A DNA stretch of 8,434 bases from an uncultured Oscillospiraceae bacterium (GTDB lineage Bacteria; Bacillota; Clostridia; Oscillospirales; Acutalibacteraceae): the NCBI GenBank assembly GCA_905200265.1, contig CAJKJS010000049.1, positions 1 through 8,434 on the forward strand. Reading direction: 5' to 3'. The notes beneath the pieces are model-generated. The model made no database searches. It was given only the letters and a program-made list of their open reading frames with translations, and had not been told where the DNA came from. Positions within the stretch are counted from its first letter, which is position 1; every line of letters starts with the position of its first letter. The position numbers were made by a program, and so were the translations under genes. This document shows positions 4,856 to 8,434 of the stretch, in pieces.

Positions 4856-6850
4856 ATGAGTATGTTCGAACAAAAAGGATGTGCCCTGATCGCCCGTTTT
4901 AATGGCGAAATCGTACAGGTGGAACCCTGGGGGGAAAACAGCCTGCGGGTGCGGGCTGTCAAAATGGGAACGATTCTCGACACCGACTATGCCCTGCTCC
5001 CTCCCGCTCCCTGCACACCGGTTATTCACGTGGAGGAAAACGGTGCCACCATTCAAAACGGAAAACTGCGCGCCGTTCTCACCCAGAACGAAGGCGGTCT
5101 GTGCGAAATCGCCTATGAAAATCAGGATGGCAAAGAGTTGTTCCGGGAACTAGGATGGCACGGCGCTCTCAATCTGTACGCCCGGCGGTTTAAACCCATT
5201 TTGGGCGGCGACTATGAGCTGACCGCTTCCTTCCTTAGCGATCCGAATGAAAAACTCTATGGCATGGGCCAATACCAGCAGGCTGTGATGAATATTAAAA
5301 ACTGCACGTTCGAGCTGGCCCACCGCAATTCCCAAGCCAGCGTGCCGTTCGTACTTTCCAGCCGCGGGTACGGTTTCTTGTGGCACAACCCGGCGATCGG
5401 CCGCGCCTCCTTCTGCCGTAACCGTACCGAATGGGTGGCCCAAAGCACGAAACAGCTGGATTACTGGGTAACGGCCGGCGACACCCCTGCAGAAATTGAA
5501 GAAGCCTATGCCAAAGCCACCGGCACCGTGCCCATGATGCCCGAATATGGCCTTGGTTTCTGGCAGTGCAAATTGCGCTACTGGAATCAGGAACAGGTCC
5601 TGCAAGTCGCCCGGGAATACAAACGCCGGGGATTGCCGCTGGATGTGATTGTCATCGACTTTTTCCACTGGCCGCGTATGGGCGACTTCCGCTTTGACGA
5701 AAAATTCTTCCCTGATCCCAAAGCCATGTGCCAAGAACTGAAAGAACTGGGCGTCGCGCTCATGGTGTCCATCTGGCCGCAAATCGATCTGCGCAGTGAA
5801 AACTTCCAGGAAATGAAGGAAAAAGGGCTGCTCATTCAGGCGGAATATGGGGTCAAAGTCTCTATGCAGTTTGGCGGCGACAGCCTGTTCCTGGATGCTA
5901 CCAACCCCGAAACCCGGGATTTCGTATGGAAAAAGTGCAAGCAGAATTATTACGACAACGGTGTCAGCCTGTTTTGGCTGGATGAAGCCGAACCGGAATA
6001 CGGCGTGTACGAATTTGACAACTATCGCTACAAGATCGGTTCCAACGTACAAATCGGCAACGTCTATCCGCAAATGTACTCCCGCCTGTTCTATGACGGC
6101 ATGAAGCAGGAAGGCCAGGAAAAGATTGTCAACCTGGTACGCTGTGCCTGGGCCGGCAGCCAGCGGTACGGCGCTCTGGTATGGAGCGGCGACGTACATT
6201 CCACCTTTGAAGACTTCCGCAGCCAGCTGTGTGCCGGGCTGCACATGGGGCTGTGCGGTATTCCGTGGTGGACAACCGACATCGGTGGTTTCTCCGGCGG
6301 CGATTCCACGTCGCCTGCGTTCCGGGAACTGCTGGTCCGCTGGTTCCAATACGGTGCTTTCTGCCCGGTTATGCGGCTGCACGGCGACCGTTTGCCCGAC
6401 ACCATGATTAACGGCAGCGATGGGCTGCAAAACTGCCATACCGGTTCTGACAACGAAGTGTGGAGCTTTGGCGATGACGTGTACGAAATTTTGCGGCGGT
6501 ACATGATGCTGCGGGAAACCATGCGGGATTATACCCGTTCCCTGATGCAAGAGGCCCACGAAAAAGGCTCCCCCGTTATGCGCACGCTGTTCTATGAATT
6601 CCCCGATGATCCCGCCTGCTGGGAAGCCGAAGAAACCTACCTGTTTGGGCCCGATGTTCTGGTCGCGCCGGTCATGTATGAAGGGGCCACAAGCCGTTCG
6701 GTTTACCTTCCGAAGGGTGCCCGCTGGACGGAACTGCACACGGGCCGCGAATTTGAGGGCGGGCAGACCATCACGGCCGATGCACCACTTTCGGTAATTC
6801 CGGTCTTTTTGCGGGATGGCCGCCACAGCGAATGGGTGGGGCAGATCTAA
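4856..6850 (+). CDS. Glycoside hydrolase family 31 alpha-glycosidase (alpha-glucosidase or alpha-xylosidase type)
   Basis: A 664-residue retaining alpha-glycosidase that removes alpha-linked glucose or xylose from the non-reducing end of oligosaccharides. Domain order is typical of GH31: N-terminal beta-sandwich (about 1-220, with LYGMGQYQQ at 134-142), TIM barrel (about 230-570), then beta domains. Barrel landmarks: IVIDFFHWPRMGDFRFD with D268, the nucleophile D376 in FWLDEAEPE, R429 in NLVRCAWAGSQRYG, the acid/base D446 in WSGD, and H509 in RLHGDR. No signal peptide or anchor is visible, so it should act in the cytoplasm. It lies 54 bases after the exporter gene on the same strand, possibly cotranscribed; I see no clear promoter in the gap. 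Substrate cannot be fixed from sequence. It is somewhat shorter than E. coli YicI (772 residues). Catalytic residues are complete. Confidence 0.9.
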   Translation: MSMFEQKGCALIARFNGEIVQVEPWGENSLRVRAVKMGTILDTDYALLPPAPCTPVIHVEENGATIQNGKLRAVLTQNEGGLCEIAYENQDGKELFRELGWHGALNLYARRFKPILGGDYELTASFLSDPNEKLYGMGQYQQAVMNIKNCTFELAHRNSQASVPFVLSSRGYGFLWHNPAIGRASFCRNRTEWVAQSTKQLDYWVTAGDTPAEIEEAYAKATGTVPMMPEYGLGFWQCKLRYWNQEQVLQVAREYKRRGLPLDVIVIDFFHWPRMGDFRFDEKFFPDPKAMCQELKELGVALMVSIWPQIDLRSENFQEMKEKGLLIQAEYGVKVSMQFGGDSLFLDATNPETRDFVWKKCKQNYYDNGVSLFWLDEAEPEYGVYEFDNYRYKIGSNVQIGNVYPQMYSRLFYDGMKQEGQEKIVNLVRCAWAGSQRYGALVWSGDVHSTFEDFRSQLCAGLHMGLCGIPWWTTDIGGFSGGDSTSPAFRELLVRWFQYGAFCPVMRLHGDRLPDTMINGSDGLQNCHTGSDNEVWSFGDDVYEILRRYMMLRETMRDYTRSLMQEAHEKGSPVMRTLFYEFPDDPACWEAEETYLFGPDVLVAPVMYEGATSRSVYLPKGARWTELHTGREFEGGQTITADAPLSVIPVFLRDGRHSEWVGQI

Positions 6851-6905
6851 TTGATCTTTTGGAGAATTTCCTGTGTTTTTTCCTTATTTTCCATGATTCA
6901 GCCCC

Positions 6906-6919
6906 TGTAGTCTCCTACA
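6906..6919. promoter_or_regulatory. Inverted repeat at the -35 position of the GH30 promoter
   Basis: TGTAG (6906-6910) and CTACA (6915-6919) are inverted copies separated by four bases, placed where the -35 element and spacer of the GH30 promoter would be. An activator or repressor could bind here, fitting a promoter that lacks a good -35. The repeat is short, so chance is possible. Confidence 0.3.
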
Positions 6920-6925
6920 TTTATC

Positions 6926-6934
6926 TGGTATAAT
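6926..6934 (+). promoter_or_regulatory. Extended -10 promoter of the GH30 gene
   Basis: TGG followed by a perfect TATAAT (6929-6934) gives an extended -10 element (TGnTATAAT). No convincing -35 lies 16-18 bases upstream. Transcription would start near 6941, about 75 bases before the GH30 start codon, so the gene has its own promoter. The 165 bases between GH31 and GH30 hold this promoter, two inverted repeats and the ribosome site, but no gene. Confidence 0.62.
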
Positions 6935-6961
6935 TTACTGTGTTCTATTGAAACTGTCTAT

Positions 6962-6996
6962 TTTGGTGCTGGCTGGTTTCTCTAGCTGGCACCAAA
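6962..6996 (+). promoter_or_regulatory. Leader stem-loop just before the GH30 ribosome site
   Basis: TTTGGTGC (6962-6969) pairs perfectly with GCACCAAA (6989-6996). In RNA the pairing continues inward through UGGCU and AGCUG (with two G-U pairs) to a 9-base loop at 6975-6983, a stem of about 13 pairs. It ends five bases before GAGGAGG and is not followed by a U run, so it is not a terminator. It may stabilise the message or regulate translation, or the arms may be protein half-sites in DNA. Confidence 0.55.
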
Positions 6997-7001
6997 CTTA
7001 C

Positions 7002-7008
7002 GAGGAGG
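7002..7008 (+). promoter_or_regulatory. Ribosome binding site of the GH30 gene
   Basis: GAGGAGG is a near-perfect site with a 7-base spacer to the ATG at 7016, indicating efficient translation unless the adjacent stem-loop interferes. Confidence 0.85.
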
Positions 7009-7015
7009 ATGCCTG

Positions 7016-8356
7016 ATGAAAATCCGCCATATTGCCACCAGCGAAACCCAGCGCTTTGTGGAACAACCGGTTACCGTGCGCCCTGCCACCACTCAAACGC
7101 TTTCGTTAACGGGTGAAAAAAAGCAGGAAATCTTGGGATTTGGCGGCTGTTTTAACGAACTTGGATGGGATGCGCTGCAGCGCGCTTCCAAAGAAGACCG
7201 GGAAGCTTTCATGCGCGACCTGTTTTCGCCGGAAGGATGTGGATTTACTTGCGGCCGTGTATCCATTGGCGCCAATGACTTCAGCCTTTCGTGGTACAGC
7301 TGCGACGAGTCGGAAGAAGACGATTATGATTTAAGCCATTTTTCCATTGAACGTGATAAAAAGTATACCCTGCCCTACATTCACGAAGCCCAGAAAAGCT
7401 GCCCGCAGCTGACGTTGTTCGCGTCGCCCTGGAGCCCGCCTGTTTGGATGAAAACGAAAAAGGCCTACAACTTTGGCCGTATCCGTATGGAACCGGCGGT
7501 ACTGTCGGCCTACGCCAAATACTTCTGCCGGTTTGTGGAAGCCTACGACAAAGAAGGCGTCGATGTTTCCATGGTGCATGTGCAAAACGAACCCATGGCC
7601 GACCAGAAATTCCCCAGCTGCCTGTGGTATGGTTGCGACATGCGGGATTTCATTAAAGGATACTTAGGACCTGAAATGGAAAAAGCTCCGAAAAAAGCCG
7701 AAATCTGGCTGGGCACAATCAATGGCCCGTTTACCGATATCCGCTGGCCCGGCCCGGGAAACAGCCCGGACTGCGACTATTTTGACCAGTTTGCCAATAC
7801 CATTTTGTCCGACGATGAAGCCCGCCGGTATATTACCGGGGTAGGTGTTCAGTGGGGCGGCAAGCACCAGATTGACGAAATTCTGGCCGCTTACCCGGAA
7901 ATGCGTGTCATGCAGACGGAAAGCGAATGCGGCGACAGCCTGAACGATTGGCCGCAGATGGAATACATCTTCCGGCAGATGTGGCGGTACTTCCGTGTGG
8001 GAGCCGAACGGTATGTCTACTGGAACATGGCCTTGATGGAAGGCGGTATCTCCACTTGGGGTTGGCGTCAAAATTCCCTCGTTACCGTCAGTGAAGAAGG
8101 CAAATTAACGCTGCAACCGGAATACTATTTGATGAAGCACTTCTCTCATTTTGTGAAGAAGGGCGCCCGGTACTGTCCGGTACAGGGCCGCTGGGCCGCC
8201 AACACGGTTGCTTTTGAAAACCCCGACGGCACCCTGGTTTTGGTCATGGGCAGCAGCATGAACGAAGACCGCCCGTTTACCTTCACCCTGGGGGATGAGA
8301 GCTTTACAGAAATCATTCCCGCCCATACGATCCATACGTTCGTGATCGAACCGTAA
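7016..8356 (+). CDS. Glycoside hydrolase family 30 beta-glycosidase (glucosylceramidase-like)
   Basis: A 446-residue retaining beta-glycosidase of clan GH-A. The family signature IQGFGG-type opening is present as ILGFGGCFNELGWDAL (39-54). The barrel runs to about 375, with SPWSPPVWMKT at 138-147, the acid/base E192 in VHVQNEP, and the probable nucleophile E302 in MQTESECG. A short C-terminal beta domain (about 380-446) ends the protein. The N-terminus has no signal peptide, so it should act in the cytoplasm on imported beta-linked glycosides. GH30 members include glucosylceramidases, beta-glucosidases, beta-xylosidases and beta-1,6-glucanases; I cannot assign the substrate, and glucosylceramide itself is unlikely to be the main one for a cytoplasmic enzyme. 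It has its own extended -10 promoter and a strong ribosome site, and follows GH31 by 165 bases. Both catalytic glutamates are in place, so it is probably active. Confidence 0.88.
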   Translation: MKIRHIATSETQRFVEQPVTVRPATTQTLSLTGEKKQEILGFGGCFNELGWDALQRASKEDREAFMRDLFSPEGCGFTCGRVSIGANDFSLSWYSCDESEEDDYDLSHFSIERDKKYTLPYIHEAQKSCPQLTLFASPWSPPVWMKTKKAYNFGRIRMEPAVLSAYAKYFCRFVEAYDKEGVDVSMVHVQNEPMADQKFPSCLWYGCDMRDFIKGYLGPEMEKAPKKAEIWLGTINGPFTDIRWPGPGNSPDCDYFDQFANTILSDDEARRYITGVGVQWGGKHQIDEILAAYPEMRVMQTESECGDSLNDWPQMEYIFRQMWRYFRVGAERYVYWNMALMEGGISTWGWRQNSLVTVSEEGKLTLQPEYYLMKHFSHFVKKGARYCPVQGRWAANTVAFENPDGTLVLVMGSSMNEDRPFTFTLGDESFTEIIPAHTIHTFVIEP

Positions 8357-8367
8357 CCTTTGATTTT

Positions 8368-8405
8368 CCCCTGTTTACACAACTTTGTTTTCTGTTTTTC
8401 AGGGG
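8368..8405 (+). repeat. Interrupted inverted repeat downstream of GH30
   Basis: CCCCTG (8368-8373) and CAGGGG (8400-8405) are inverted copies, and smaller pairs inside (ACA/TGT, AAC/GTT) keep the same symmetry. The T runs lie within the loop side rather than after the stem, so this is not a classic terminator, although it starts 11 bases past the GH30 stop. The last 78 bases of the window hold no gene I can support. Confidence 0.35.
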
Positions 8406-8434
8406 CAGAATGCAAAGATTTTTCTGACATCCCA

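Noticed and set aside
5150..6826. A 558-codon open frame on the minus strand
   Set aside because: It lies wholly antisense to the GH31 gene, whose catalytic motifs are complete. Its translation shows no recognisable domain, and long antisense frames are common opposite codon-biased genes.
6843..6860. AGATC-TAATT-GATCT followed by TTTT as a GH31 terminator
   Set aside because: The stem is only five A/T-rich pairs and the T run only four, too weak to call a terminator.
8374..8390. ACAACTTTG after GH30, resembling the sequence at the araR start
   Set aside because: It shares nine bases with the araR repeat region but lacks the full TACAACTT element and any promoter nearby, so chance similarity is likely.

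Overview
The window looks like chromosomal DNA of a Gram-positive-type (Bacillota/Firmicutes) bacterium, probably a carbohydrate-fermenting anaerobe. The signs are an AraR repressor of the Bacillus type (GntR-type winged helix fused to a LacI-type sugar-binding domain), strong AGGAGG-like ribosome binding sites, sigma-A promoters, a two-gene ThrE-type exporter and two glycoside hydrolases without signal peptides. Base composition is moderate rather than AT-rich, so a Negativicutes or Clostridia gut lineage is plausible, but I cannot place it further. No mobile elements, CRISPR arrays, tRNA or rRNA genes are visible, and all six genes appear intact.

Layout. Positions 1-48 hold a leftward promoter for a gene outside the window. 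It carries two CCCC/GGGG dyads that resemble CsoR/CstR/RcnR-family operators. A strong, probably bidirectional terminator (59-105) separates it from a leftward operon transcribed as araR (2940-1849), araD (1797-1081) and manA (1084-119). araD and manA overlap by 4 bases (ATGA). The divergent intergenic region (about 2941-3208) has a near-consensus promoter on each strand. The araR promoter is followed by two direct copies of AAGTTGTA, probably AraR half-sites. Rightward from there run the two halves of a ThrE/YjjP-YjjB-type exporter (3209-3973 and 3977-4801), then, after 54 bases, a GH31 alpha-glycosidase (4856-6850). A GH30 glycosidase (7016-8356) follows with its own extended -10 promoter and a long leader hairpin.

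How the genes may work together. The two cytoplasmic glycosidases would release monosaccharides from imported oligosaccharides. AraD would send L-arabinose-derived L-ribulose-5-phosphate into the pentose phosphate pathway as D-xylulose-5-phosphate. ManA would convert mannose-6-phosphate to fructose-6-phosphate. AraR probably represses its own operon until arabinose is present. The ThrE-type pair exports a small metabolite (threonine/serine, or a dicarboxylate such as succinate as shown for E. coli YjjPB); its link to sugar use is only positional. araA, araB and a sugar importer are absent from this window.

The most unusual points are the CsoR/CstR-like operator pair at the left edge, a soluble C-terminal extension of about 125 residues on the small ThrE subunit, the hairpin just ahead of the GH30 ribosome binding site, and manA inside an AraR operon. 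I did not find a clearly new multi-gene system.
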